64,000 bases of DNA. Source: Candidatus Zixiibacteriota bacterium (GTDB lineage: Bacteria; RBG-13-66-14; B26-G2; WVWN01). Positions 16,201 through 23,780 of the stretch are shown here, in pieces. Position numbers and translations under genes: made by a program. The stretch lies in contig JAUWLW010000002.1 in the NCBI GenBank assembly GCA_030613505.1, forward strand, positions 49,424-113,423, given 5' to 3'. The notes beneath the pieces are model-generated. The model was not told the origin of the DNA, ran no database searches, and saw only the letters and a list, made by a program, of their open reading frames with translations. The number at the start of each line of letters is the position of its first letter. The stretch's first letter is position 1.

Positions 16201-17922
16201 GCCGATAATCGTCTGAACGTCGTTCGGGTCTACCAGGAAAACCGACACGTTGAAATATTTGAAATGTCTCCTTATGGCCGCCGATGCCGTCCGCAACAAG
16301 GCCGGCACGTCCTGCGCGGCGAGTATTTCTTTACCCAGGTCCCCGATTAATGCTATCTCGCTCGCCCGTTGCCGTTCTTCGCGTAGCAGGACGGCGTTTT
16401 CGATTATTACGCCGACTTGGTCGGCCAGCGTCTCGAGTACCAGCGTGTCGCCTTCCTCGAAAGCGCCGGTACGTCTGCTTTGGACGTCGATTACCGCCGC
16501 TACGCCCCCGCGGCTGATTACCGGTACGCACAACTCGGACTTCGTTTCCATCAACGCTGGGTTGGCCGCGAAGAATCGATCGTCTTTAGTCACGTCGTTG
16601 ATTAGTATAGTGCGTTTCGCCTCGACCGCGGCGCCGACAAGACCGGCGCCGCGGCGCTGGCGGTAACCAACAGGAAGGTGGTCGGCGTAACCCCCCACTA
16701 TAGTTTCGAGGAACAGCTCGTCTTCACGCGCGTCGACCGAAAATATGGCGACGTTGTAATAATTGAATTTGTCCTTTATAGCGGCCGCGAGCTCTTTGTA
16801 TAGCTCGCGAGTCGACGTGCTGAGCAGCGCTTTCTTGCCGATCTCATTTATGAGACTTAGTTGGAGGGCGCGCTTCCGTTCGCCCTCCAAGCGGCGGGCG
16901 TTTTCGACCGCGGCGGCTGCACAAGCCGCGAGCGCTTTTACGAAAGCGACGTCTTCTTTTTCGAAGGCGTCTCGCACGTCGCTCCCCAAGGTGATGACGC
17001 CGAAGGCGTTTTCGCCGACGGCGATGGGGACGGCGAGGGATGAACCGACGCTGGTTTCGGCGGTCATTAGGCCGCCGGCCGCGGCCGATACGTCGGCGAC
17101 GTAGACCGTTTCGTTGTCTTGCAGGGCTTGGTTGGCCAGGCTCTCGCGGAAAGTCTCGCTTACGAGTTGAGCCTCTTCGGGAGCGTAGCCGATAGTAGCC
17201 AATTGTTTTACGGCGTCGCTTCTCTCGTCGTAAAAATAGACGGCGCCTTTGTCGAACGAGATGCCCTTTCTCGTTTCTTCCAGGAGCCGTTCCAAAGGCG
17301 TCTGTAGGTCTTGGGCCGAGGATAGGGCGGGAGCGGACTCTATGACGAGGCGTAGTTGTTTGTTCTCCCATTTCAGGCGGTCGAGTTCGGCGGACAACTT
17401 CTCGCGCCCGCTAATCGCGGCCAGCGTCGCCGCTATTTCGTCTGCGAAGGACCGACCTAGGGCTTCGTCTTCCGGCGAAAACGCGCCGGCCTCGGCGCCT
17501 TTCACTAAGACGGTTACACCGGTCACGCCGTCTCCCGATTTTAACGGCACGGCCAATACCGAAGCACCAGCGTAACCCTCGAGAAGGGGAAGGCCGGCGA
17601 GGTCGTCCGCGGACGCCGACGGGAGGTTCAGAACGCGACCGGATCGCAGGGCTCGGGTGGCGACGTTTTCATCCGCGGCCGGCGAAAAGAGCTGACGGTA
17701 TTTTCCGGACGGCTTGGTTGAGAGCGCGATTTCGAGTTTGTCGTCGCTTTCGCGTGACACTATAGCGCACACTTCTGCGCCGAAATATTCGGCCAGCCCG
17801 TTCGTCGCTAGCGGCAGTAATTCAGCCCGCGAAGTGGTCCCGTGAAGCCGTATTTTTAAAGCCCGAGCGGCTTTTTCGCGAGTTGCGTCCGCGGGTCCGT
17901 TATTTTGGGAGGGCAAAACCAT
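13243..17922 (-). CDS. Soluble sensor histidine kinase with seven GAF domains and a PAS domain
   Basis: A 1559-residue kinase with no signal peptide or membrane segment, so probably cytoplasmic. Seven GAF units fill roughly residues 30-1180. Each ends in a helix of the type VAVxIENxxLL (for example AAAVENARRLEGER, VGVIIENAVLL, LAVAIQNVNLL, TAIGVENLLYL, LSIFLENTQLF, VAGSIENARLF). A PAS domain follows at about 1200-1310 (DAIVVTDMGLRVVEVNPAAEKMLG). HisKA carries NVSHELRTP with the phospho-acceptor His1337. The HATPase_c part has NLIKNAIQFNSAGG, DDGPGIS and GGTGLGLTIAKR. It is intact and catalytically complete. GAF repeats bind small ligands, haem or chromophores; no bilin-binding Cys was clearly seen. 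No response regulator is adjacent, so the partner is elsewhere. Confidence 0.95.
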   Translation of the reverse strand: MVLPSQNNGPADATREKAARALKIRLHGTTSRAELLPLATNGLAEYFGAEVCAIVSRESDDKLEIALSTKPSGKYRQLFSPAADENVATRALRSGRVLNLPSASADDLAGLPLLEGYAGASVLAVPLKSGDGVTGVTVLVKGAEAGAFSPEDEALGRSFADEIAATLAAISGREKLSAELDRLKWENKQLRLVIESAPALSSAQDLQTPLERLLEETRKGISFDKGAVYFYDERSDAVKQLATIGYAPEEAQLVSETFRESLANQALQDNETVYVADVSAAAGGLMTAETSVGSSLAVPIAVGENAFGVITLGSDVRDAFEKEDVAFVKALAACAAAAVENARRLEGERKRALQLSLINEIGKKALLSTSTRELYKELAAAIKDKFNYYNVAIFSVDAREDELFLETIVGGYADHLPVGYRQRRGAGLVGAAVEAKRTILINDVTKDDRFFAANPALMETKSELCVPVISRGGVAAVIDVQSRRTGAFEEGDTLVLETLADQVGVIIENAVLLREERQRASEIALIGDLGKEILAAQDVPALLRTASAAIRRHFKYFNVSVFLVDPNDVQTIIGSVIEGAYEKAIDSPPRIKLGEGFIGWAAEKGDVAFSNDATNDPRYAPDPIPGEARSEIAVPIKIGDRVLGVLDVQENAKDALTKHDLELLRTFADQLAVAIQNVNLLADEQTATHNAEVLLHIGHIVSQTPDLEKSLEFLVEETRTIMDADASALILLDDGKGTKQFIASARLPEETEKLLRSGKLDVGRHPIFEEAATRSKPVFLADVGPKDDEVKGDLLPGLTARSLAVAAIRKKNRVLGFLLSIWQTPRPTVSESDLALFEGIAFQTAIGVENLLYLENVKRQTDYLAIIGSIAADAARLPPLDELLGAALEEIRAFAELDAGAIHLHDAKRRSLVLTATAGADEGMKKRWEGFADIGGERASALLTDAVIVREKPVDADPFGLPLADAEGPASYVSFPLVAKQQVLGRLTLFSRKGRTFRAEDADLLKTICDQLSIFLENTQLFSQNVSRMEELVTLLDTSKTLSSSLDTEEIIYNIAQKVKDLIGADACTVFLLDRDAGILEPIVSLTAYPEEVMKIRLKLGEGITGHVALTGVGEYVNDAVLDHRSLEVPGTPYEESESLLCVPLIAREEAIGVMTLGRLRGEIFTDRDLQLVTLFAGQVAGSIENARLFDRVLSSISIAEEHRRKLDAIFASIADAIVVTDMGLRVVEVNPAAEKMLGRQAESIINRHVRSIIETPTLHETFEKASNMLQDKDVAEFELAVNPPGGAGKTGYYRVLANAVANPAGERVGYVATFRDVTESKELTFLKENFIANVSHELRTPLTSIIGSAELIIADDKAGTFPYSQFVRIIDKEARRLRELVDSILDFSLLETRRLELKLEPVDVNDLAAETTRKYQQMADRNGISLEFDAGSDIPGTYADPNLVQSALANLIKNAIQFNSAGGRVRVSTKVQDGDVALAVADDGPGISQDQLDTIFSTFYQVDGSSTRAVGGTGLGLTIAKRAIESHGGRIDVSSEVGVGSTFTIFLPLRTEPPAENE

Positions 17923-17946
17923 AACTCAAGCACACCAATATATTAT

Positions 17947-17974
17947 ATTTTAACCTCGCATAGATAAATATCAA
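17947..17974 (-). promoter_or_regulatory. Promoter of the seven-GAF kinase
   Basis: Minus strand: TTGATA (17969-17974), 16-nt spacer, TAAAAT (17947-17952), in an AT-rich patch about 25 nt upstream of ATG 17922. Confidence 0.5.
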
Positions 17975-18164
17975 GGTTAATTTTAGGTTGAGGCGGCGCT
18001 TTTCTAACGTAGCCCCACGATGCCGATGACGCCGGCGCCCGTATACGGCCGGAGGCGGCGGCCCCCTCCGGGGTTGGCGTACGCCTTCGCCCGCCGTCGT
18101 CGCATAATCCGCGCCTATCAAAGGTGCTGCGGGCCCGAAGTGGCCCCGCGATTTCTTAAAAAAC

Positions 18165-18193
18165 TTGATTTCTATTGCCTAAGACTATAACAT
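18165..18193 (+). promoter_or_regulatory. Candidate promoter of the aldehyde dehydrogenase gene
   Basis: TTGATT (18165-18170), 17-nt spacer, TAACAT (18188-18193); an overlapping TATAAC at 18186 has a 15-nt spacer. The gene start at 18245 has a clear GGAGG at 18231-18235. Confidence 0.4.
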
Positions 18194-18244
18194 ATGGAAA
18201 GGGTCAATTACCGATAGGGTGTTTTTAAACGGAGGAGCGCTACG

Positions 18245-19732
18245 ATGTCTCATCACTTCCAAAATTACGTGGCCGGCAAATGGGTACCGGCGAAATCCGG
18301 TAAAACGGTCGAGAATCGTAATCCGGCCGATGATGGTCTGGTCGGCGTATTTCCCGACTCGGCGGCGGAAGATTTGAACGAAGCGGTAGCTGCCGCCCGC
18401 GACGCTTACGGCCGTTGGCGGAAGGTCCCGGCGCCGGCCCGGGCGCTAAAAATACAGCGGGCGGGCGAACTTATGCGCGAGCGTAAGGAAGAGATATCCC
18501 GCCAGATGACGCGCGAAATGGGTAAGGTCGTCGCCGAAACGCGCGGCGATACGCAGGAGGGGATAGACACCGCGTTCTATATGGCGGGCGAGGGTAGGCG
18601 GCTCTTCGGCGTGACGACGCCGGTCGAGTTACCGGATAAATTCGGCATGGCGGTCCGGCGGCCTATCGGCGTGGCGGGCCTCATTACGCCGTGGAACTTC
18701 CCAATGGCGATTCCCACCTGGAAAGTCTTTCCGGCTTTAGTCGCCGGCGATACGGTGGTCATAAAGCCGGCTACCTATACGCCGGCGACGGTATGCGAAT
18801 TGGGCCTGATATTGGAGGAGGCCGGCGTACCGCCGGGCGTCTTCAATATCGTGTGCGGCTCCGGGGGGACGGTGGGCGAAGCGATACTGGGCCATCCGGA
18901 CGTCGACGTCATATCGTTCACCGGCTCGAGTGCGGTAGGCCGCCGCATCAACGAGGTGGGCGGAAAGAACCTCAAGCGCGTGTCGCTTGAGCTTGGGGGC
19001 AAGAACGCGCAAATAGTCCTCGCCGACGCGGACTTGGACCTCGCTCTCGAGGGCGTGCTATGGGGCGCCTATGGTACGACGGGACAGCGGTGCACCGCCA
19101 CCAGCCGCCTGATACTCGAGGAAAAAATTCACGACGAGTTCGTGAATATGCTTGTCGGCGCCGCCGCGGCGTTGAAACTCGGTAACGGCCTGGACGAATC
19201 GTTCCAGGTGGGGCCGCTGGTGAGCGCCGCGCAACGCGAGACGGTCCATTCGTACGTTGACGTGGGTAAGGAAGAAGGAGCTGAGCTCGCGCTGGGCGGT
19301 GAATTCTACGAGGAGGGCGAGTGCAAAAAGGGCTTCTTCTACAAGCCGACCGTCTTCTTGGGCGTAAAGCCTACGATGAGGATAGCCCGCGAGGAGATCT
19401 TCGGGCCCGTACTGTCGGTCCTCAAGGTTGGGGACGCGGACGAGGCTATCCGCGTTCTGAACGATTCTTCGTACGGCCTCTCGAGCTCTATATACACGCG
19501 CGACGTCAATCTGGCCTTTAGGGCCGTCGAAGACATAGAGGCCGGCATCACGTACGTCAACGGCCCCACCATCGGCGCGGAAGTCCACCTGCCGTTCGGC
19601 GGCGTCAAGGATACCGGCAACGGCCACCGCGAGGGTTCCTTTACGGTGTTCGACATCTTCACGGAGTGGAAATCGGTTTACTTCGACTATTCGGGTAAGT
19701 TGCAGCGGGCGCAGATAGACGTCGAGGAATAG
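18245..19732 (+). CDS. NAD(P)-dependent aldehyde dehydrogenase
   Basis: A 495-residue soluble enzyme of the ALDH superfamily that oxidises an aldehyde to the acid. It carries the Rossmann-type motifs TPWNFPMAIPTWKVFPALVAGDTVVIKPA and FTGSSAVGRRI. The general base is Glu249 in SLELGGKN, the nucleophile Cys283 in TGQRCTATSR, and the C-terminal motif is EEIFGPVLSVLKV. GQRCTATSR resembles ketoglutarate-semialdehyde and related dehydrogenases, but the substrate cannot be fixed from sequence alone. ATG 18245 has a GGAGG Shine-Dalgarno 9 nt upstream. It is apparently monocistronic, followed by a hairpin at 19765-19784. No pathway partner lies beside it. Confidence 0.93.
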   Translation: MSHHFQNYVAGKWVPAKSGKTVENRNPADDGLVGVFPDSAAEDLNEAVAAARDAYGRWRKVPAPARALKIQRAGELMRERKEEISRQMTREMGKVVAETRGDTQEGIDTAFYMAGEGRRLFGVTTPVELPDKFGMAVRRPIGVAGLITPWNFPMAIPTWKVFPALVAGDTVVIKPATYTPATVCELGLILEEAGVPPGVFNIVCGSGGTVGEAILGHPDVDVISFTGSSAVGRRINEVGGKNLKRVSLELGGKNAQIVLADADLDLALEGVLWGAYGTTGQRCTATSRLILEEKIHDEFVNMLVGAAAALKLGNGLDESFQVGPLVSAAQRETVHSYVDVGKEEGAELALGGEFYEEGECKKGFFYKPTVFLGVKPTMRIAREEIFGPVLSVLKVGDADEAIRVLNDSSYGLSSSIYTRDVNLAFRAVEDIEAGITYVNGPTIGAEVHLPFGGVKDTGNGHREGSFTVFDIFTEWKSVYFDYSGKLQRAQIDVEE

Positions 19733-19764
19733 TCGGAAGGGTCGCGAGCCGTGGCGTTACGTGC

Positions 19765-19788
19765 GGGGCGGCCGCGACCGCCCCGTTT
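19765..19788 (+). terminator. Weak hairpin terminator after the aldehyde dehydrogenase
   Basis: GGGGCGG (19765-19771) pairs with CCGCCCC (19778-19784) around a 6-nt loop and is followed by only GTTT. The T tract is poor, so termination may be partial. Confidence 0.4.
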
Positions 19789-19809
19789 AACTTAGAAGTT
19801 GGTGCGGCG

Positions 19810-19984
19810 ATGGACGTCTTCATCTTCATGACCGATATAATCGGCAAGGCGTTGCGCGCGTGCCGTGGCGGTAGGATTTCCGCTTGCGACGGCTGCTCAT
19901 ATCGCCTCTTACCGGGGCGTAACCTGGGCAGCTGCGGTGCTGACGGCATTATCCGTCACCATAGTAGTTGTTTCGGTTTTATAG
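19810..19984 (+). pseudogene. Possible small membrane protein split by a frameshift
   Basis: The frame from ATG 19810 begins protein-like (MDVFIFMTDIIGKALRA) but becomes Cys/Gly/Ser-rich after about 17 codons. The +1 frame from GTG 19865 encodes 39 residues, AVGFPLATAAHIASYRG then a convincing membrane helix TWAAAVLTALSVTIVVVSVL. Its stop (19982-19984) is 3 nt before the next gene's start. Joined, the two halves would make a protein of about 57 residues. It could be a frameshifted small gene, a genuine 39-residue GTG-start peptide coupled to the next gene, or chance. No Shine-Dalgarno is evident. Confidence 0.3.
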
Positions 19985-19987
19985 GCC

Positions 19988-21013
19988 GTGGCGGATTTCC
20001 CCCAAAACCTGCCTAAAAACTCGGCGGCGAATTTCAGGGCCGACCCGGCGCGGTGGCTCTTGAAAGCGCGGTCGCCGCTCGTCCGGTACCGCGCCGCGGT
20101 AGACCTCCTGAGGTGGCCGGCCGATTGCGGCGAGGCGGCGGCCTTGTGGGAGCGGCGGTACGAAGACCCGAACCTGGCCGCTATAAAGGACGCGCAGGCC
20201 CCGGACGGCCTTTGGTACCCGCCGGGGCCGTTTTACCGGCGGCGGCCGAGTTTATATGTACCGAAGTACCTGGCGGCGATTTGGCAGCTGCCGGTTCTAG
20301 CGGACTTGGGTATCGGCTTGGAAGACCCGGTAGCGGCGCGGGCGGCGGAGGCCGTACTCGCGCGGCGGACCGGGGACGGTTTCTTCGAGTTGGGCCCGGG
20401 CGGCCCTTTCGTCGTTGCCAACGCGTTGGCCGTGAGCTCGCTCGCGGCGTGGGGCGTCGGCGGCGCGGCTTTGGCATCGGCGCGGGCTTGGTTGTACGGC
20501 CGCCAACGTAGCGACGGCGGATGGGCGGACGAATTCGAGGTGGAAGATAACGCGGCGCTCAGCGCGGTGGGTACGACGGCCGAGGTCGTCCGAGCGCTGG
20601 CCGGCGGCGCCGCCGGCCCCGAGGAACGGGCCCTCGCCAAGGGGAAGGCGTACCTCCTCTCTAATCTATTTACGGATTACAACGGCCGCTTTCCGCGCTC
20701 GAGCCGGGGGTGGCGGCGGCTGAGCTGGCCTCAGTACCGATACGACGCGTTGACGGTAGCGTCGGCGCTCGCGGCGGCGGGCGCGTCCCGGCTCGACGTT
20801 GCGCCCCTCGCCCAGGCCGTTCGCGCGTTGCAGATGCGGCGCGGCTTCTGGCGGCAGCAGGTGCCGTTCGGCGAGCGGTGTTGGCTCGAGCCGGTCCGAG
20901 CGGGCCGGGCGTCGCGGTGGGTCACGTACCGCGCGGCTAAGTTCCTTTTATGGTATTACAGCGCCGGCAGCCCTCAGGAAAGTGATTGCGATGTTAGCTG
21001 TTATCAATTATAA
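19988..21013 (+). CDS. Prenyltransferase/squalene-cyclase-like alpha-toroid protein
   Basis: A 341-residue soluble protein starting at GTG 19988. It contains helical-pair repeats with the QW-like signature of terpenoid cyclases and prenyltransferase beta subunits: KDAQAPDGLWYPPG, ARRTGDGFFELGPGG, GRQRSDGGWADEFEVEDNAALSAVGTTAEVVRAL and LQMRRGFWRQQVPFGERCWLEP. The catalytic DxDD of squalene-hopene cyclases is not visible and the protein is about half their length, so it is probably a non-cyclase member of the alpha/alpha-toroid group. The start directly follows the small frame ending at 19984, which suggests coupling. It precedes a polyprenyl-phosphate enzyme, so a link to isoprenoid carriers is possible but unproven. 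Confidence 0.75.
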   Translation: MADFPQNLPKNSAANFRADPARWLLKARSPLVRYRAAVDLLRWPADCGEAAALWERRYEDPNLAAIKDAQAPDGLWYPPGPFYRRRPSLYVPKYLAAIWQLPVLADLGIGLEDPVAARAAEAVLARRTGDGFFELGPGGPFVVANALAVSSLAAWGVGGAALASARAWLYGRQRSDGGWADEFEVEDNAALSAVGTTAEVVRALAGGAAGPEERALAKGKAYLLSNLFTDYNGRFPRSSRGWRRLSWPQYRYDALTVASALAAAGASRLDVAPLAQAVRALQMRRGFWRQQVPFGERCWLEPVRAGRASRWVTYRAAKFLLWYYSAGSPQESDCDVSCYQL

Positions 21014-21014
21014 T
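20986..21014 (+). promoter_or_regulatory. Promoter of the UbiA-family gene
   Basis: TTGCGA (20986-20991), 17-nt spacer, TATAAT (21009-21014). It overlaps the last codons of the upstream gene, about 27 nt before ATG 21041. Confidence 0.55.
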
Positions 21015-21040
21015 CGCGTCAAGCGAGTGGAGCCCGTTTG

Positions 21041-21928
21041 ATGATTGCGGCAGTTATAAAGTTAATGAGGCCTCGGCAGTGGACGAAGAACCTAATCGTC
21101 TTCGTGGCGGTAGTTTTTTCGGGTCGCGCTTTGATATTGGCGGACGGTTTCCATGCCGTACTGGGTTTCGTTTTGTTTTGTTTTCTTTCCAGTAGCGTTT
21201 ACATTTTAAACGACGTCTTGGACGCGCCCTACGACCGGCGGCACCCGGAGAAGAGGAACCGCCCCATAGCTTCCCGTAAGATTTCGCCGACCGCCGGCGT
21301 GTTGCTATTTACGGCCTTCGCCGCGGCGTCGCTCGCGGGGTCGTTCTGGTGGTTGGGTTGGAAGTTCGGCGTATGCGCGACGACGTACTTCGTCATTAAC
21401 CTCTTCTATTCGTTCGGCGTAAAGAGAGTCGTCATCCTCGATTCCGTGACCATCGCGTTGGGTTTCGTATTGCGGGCCATCGCCGGCATCTACGCCATAG
21501 TTGCCGAGCCGGGCCAACTATCGGAGTGGCTACTGATATGTACCTTCTTCCTGGCGTTGTTTTTGGCGTTTTCGAAGCGGCGCGGCGAAATTACGGACCT
21601 CTCGGGGAATGCGGCGGATCACCGCCCGATTCTGGCCTCCTATTCCCCCAAGTTAATCGACGAGATGATAGGCGTCACCACCGCGTCGTCGGTGATGTCC
21701 TATTCCCTCTACACCATTTGGCCCGGGACGGTCGCGCGTTTGGGTACCAACAAAATGATCTATACCATCCCGTTTGTGGTATACGGGATATTTCGCTACC
21801 TGTACCTCATATATAAGAAAGGACAAGGCGCGCAGCCGTCCGCGATTTTGATTACCGACCGGCCGTTGCAGGTGAACATTCTGCTATACGTAGCGGCGGT
21901 CTTCTTCATTCTGTACGTCGTTAAATAA
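21041..21928 (+). CDS. UbiA-family decaprenyl-phosphate phosphoribosyltransferase-like enzyme
   Basis: A 295-residue membrane enzyme with about nine hydrophobic segments. RPRQWTKNLIVFVAVVFSG at the N-terminus, the Asp-rich NDVLDAPYDRRHPEKRNRPIASRKIS and the late ITDRPLQVNILLY are hallmarks of the UbiA subgroup that attaches 5-phosphoribosyl-diphosphate to polyprenyl phosphate (DPPR synthase type, EC 2.4.2.45). In mycobacteria this gives the arabinose donor; in many other bacteria homologues occur without arabinan. ATG 21041 is chosen over the adjacent TTG 21038. The following gene is a flippase-like membrane protein 19 nt away, so the pair may make and move a lipid-linked sugar (inference). 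Confidence 0.85.
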   Translation: MIAAVIKLMRPRQWTKNLIVFVAVVFSGRALILADGFHAVLGFVLFCFLSSSVYILNDVLDAPYDRRHPEKRNRPIASRKISPTAGVLLFTAFAAASLAGSFWWLGWKFGVCATTYFVINLFYSFGVKRVVILDSVTIALGFVLRAIAGIYAIVAEPGQLSEWLLICTFFLALFLAFSKRRGEITDLSGNAADHRPILASYSPKLIDEMIGVTTASSVMSYSLYTIWPGTVARLGTNKMIYTIPFVVYGIFRYLYLIYKKGQGAQPSAILITDRPLQVNILLYVAAVFFILYVVK

Positions 21929-21947
21929 CTGCGGCCGGCCGCTGGGC

Positions 21948-22991
21948 GTGAAGATAACCAAAAAAGCGCGGATATTGTTGGGGTTGGGCGTCAGCCTGGT
22001 CTCGGCCGTCGTGTTGGCGGCCGTGATCGACTGGCGCGAGTTCGTAGCATTACTCGCCCGCGTCAACTACTGGTATTTAATCCCTGCCACTTGTTGTATC
22101 GTGGCTTCGTATTACTGCCGGGCGCTGCAATGGCGGTACGTCCTCGGCGGCGTCCGGCGGCTGCCCGTCTATCCCCTTTTTCGCATTACGATGTTGGGGT
22201 TTTTGGCCAATACGCTCCTGCCGGCGAGGTTGGGCGAAGTCGTGCGGGCGTACATCCTGGCCCGTAAGCAACGATTATCAAAGGGGACCGCTTTCGGTTC
22301 CGTTATCGTAACGCGCCTTCTGGACGGCGCTATATTATTCTTGATATTGGGCGGCTTCGCGATTTTGATACCGGCAAAAATCGCGGGCTTCAAAGCCGGC
22401 GGGACGACCGGTTTCATAATTTACGCCGCCATCGTGAGCTTCTTCGTGTTATTCTATTTCAAACGCGAAACGGCGACGTCCATCGTCAAGTTCGTATTCG
22501 GGCCGTTCTCGAAAAGGCTCGCCGTAAAGATCGTCCGGTCTTTGGATAAATTCATCCACGGCTTTAGCTGCTTCAGGAGCCCGGCGGATTTGGGGAAGGC
22601 ATTCCTCTACTCGTGTGCGATTTGGTTGCTCGTAGCGTTATCGTACTATTTCGTTAACCTCGGCTTTGAATTTACGTCGTCTCTGCCGCTCTACGCGCCG
22701 TTTCTACTCGTTGCCATCGTCAGCCTCGCGATATCCATACCGTCGTCGCCCGGCTTCATAGGGACGATGGAACTCGGCGTATTGGCCGCGCTACACATAA
22801 TCGAACCGGCGCTTACCCGCAACGAGGGGTTATCGTACGCCATCGTCGTTCACGTCGTCCAAGTTCTACCCGCGGTCGGGATCGGCCTTTTTTACCTGTG
22901 GACGGAACACCTGACCATTGCCGAGTTGGTAAAACCAGAGGAAATCCAAACGGAGGCCGCGTATACCGAGAAGGGAGTAGGCTATGAATGA
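21948..22991 (+). CDS. LPG-synthase TM / UPF0104 flippase-like membrane protein
   Basis: A 347-residue integral membrane protein starting at GTG 21948. It shows the pattern of the lysylphosphatidylglycerol synthase membrane domain family (YbhN/UPF0104): RVNYWYLIPATCCIVASYYCRALQWRYVLGG, NTLLPARLGEVVRAYILARKQRLSKGTAFGSVIVTRLLDGA, and ISIPSSPGFIGTMELGVLAALH near the C-terminus. No catalytic aminoacyl-transferase domain is attached. Members are thought to move lipids or lipid-linked sugars across the membrane. It overlaps the following PilZ gene by 8 nt and lies next to a polyprenyl-phosphate enzyme. Confidence 0.85.
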   Translation: MKITKKARILLGLGVSLVSAVVLAAVIDWREFVALLARVNYWYLIPATCCIVASYYCRALQWRYVLGGVRRLPVYPLFRITMLGFLANTLLPARLGEVVRAYILARKQRLSKGTAFGSVIVTRLLDGAILFLILGGFAILIPAKIAGFKAGGTTGFIIYAAIVSFFVLFYFKRETATSIVKFVFGPFSKRLAVKIVRSLDKFIHGFSCFRSPADLGKAFLYSCAIWLLVALSYYFVNLGFEFTSSLPLYAPFLLVAIVSLAISIPSSPGFIGTMELGVLAALHIIEPALTRNEGLSYAIVVHVVQVLPAVGIGLFYLWTEHLTIAELVKPEEIQTEAAYTEKGVGYE

Positions 22992-23364
22992 TACCTTTAT
23001 CGAGCGCCGCCGGTACCCCCGCGCCGACGTAGACTACAAAGCCGTTTTGGAGACGGCCTCCGGCGACAAGGTCAACTTGCGCACCCAGAATATTTCCGGC
23101 TCCGGGATTTACTTTTACACCGATAAGAGGCTTACGGAGTTCACGGAGGTGTCGCTCACGGTGTCGTTACCGGCCGTAGGGAAGATGAAAGAGCTTTCCT
23201 TCTGTTGCCCAGGCGTGATAGTCCGCGTTGAAGGGGGGGCGGATATATCGGATTGGCCGTTCGCCGCGGCGATACATTTCGCCGGGATCGACGACAGCCA
23301 CCGTGCAGCTATATGCGCTTACGTCGACGCGGTGTTGGCGGAGCGGAAGAAAGAGAGCCGGTAG
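22984..23364 (+). CDS. PilZ-domain protein (cyclic-di-GMP receptor type)
   Basis: A 126-residue soluble protein consisting of one PilZ domain. The N-terminal RxxxR-like motif ERRRYPR and the NISGSGIYF motif (D/N-x-S-x-x-G) are both present, so c-di-GMP binding is expected. AAIHFAGIDDSHRAAICAYVDAVLAER closes the domain. ATG 22984 overlaps the upstream flippase-like gene by 8 nt, and GGGAG just upstream serves as ribosome-binding site. The coupling suggests that c-di-GMP controls the neighbouring lipid-linked sugar or envelope step, which is inference. No diguanylate cyclase is in the window. Confidence 0.9.
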   Translation: MNDTFIERRRYPRADVDYKAVLETASGDKVNLRTQNISGSGIYFYTDKRLTEFTEVSLTVSLPAVGKMKELSFCCPGVIVRVEGGADISDWPFAAAIHFAGIDDSHRAAICAYVDAVLAERKKESR

Positions 23365-23376
23365 TAGAGCTTCGAA

Positions 23377-23778
23377 GTGAAGGCCGGGTTTAGATACGGC
23401 ATATCGGTGGCGCTGTGTGCGGCGTTGGCGGTTTCGGCTTGCAGCTTCTCCAGGCGCTACCCGCGAAGTTACAGCCGACCCGGCGCTTATCGCGAGGTCG
23501 GCGAGGCTTCGTATTACGGCCGCGAAGCGCACGGGAAGGCCACGGCCTCCGGCGAGAAATTTAACATGAACGCCTACACCGCGGCCCACAAGACGTTGCC
23601 ATTTGGGACCAAAGTCCGCGTTACCAACTTAACCAACAATAAGAGCGTCGTCGTGCGCATCAACGACCGCGGCCCCTTCGTCGCCGGTCGCATAATCGAC
23701 TTGTCGTACGCCGCCGCTAAATATATTAAAATGCTCGACGCCGGCATCACCGACGTCGAGCTCGTCGTCGTAAAATAA
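23377..23778 (+). CDS. rlpA: RlpA-like septal lytic transglycosylase lipoprotein
   Basis: A 133-residue lipoprotein starting at GTG 23377. The signal peptide ends in a lipobox-like AVSAC (Cys22). The double-psi beta-barrel domain follows, with [62 protein letters not shown] and a final VELVVVK. RlpA cleaves denuded glycan strands in the septum. There is no C-terminal SPOR domain, so this is the short form. It ends 2 nt before the convergent M20 peptidase gene, with no room for a separate terminator. Confidence 0.92.
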   Translation: MKAGFRYGISVALCAALAVSACSFSRRYPRSYSRPGAYREVGEASYYGREAHGKATASGEKFNMNAYTAAHKTLPFGTKVRVTNLTNNKSVVVRINDRGPFVAGRIIDLSYAAAKYIKMLDAGITDVELVVVK

Positions 23779-23780
23779 CC

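Larger units (their letters stand above)
17923..18244. other. 322-bp divergent intergenic region
   Basis: This stretch lies between two divergent genes and holds promoters for both: 17947-17974 on the minus strand and 18165-18193 on the plus strand. The middle (about 17990-18150) is GC-rich. A minus-strand open frame there is Arg/Pro-rich and shows no protein-like composition. No RNA gene, terminator or repeat was recognised. Confidence 0.6.

Noticed and set aside
17900..18121. 73-codon minus-strand frame in the intergenic region
   Set aside because: It is Arg/Pro-rich, has no Shine-Dalgarno, overlaps the kinase start and its promoter, and shows no domain-like features.
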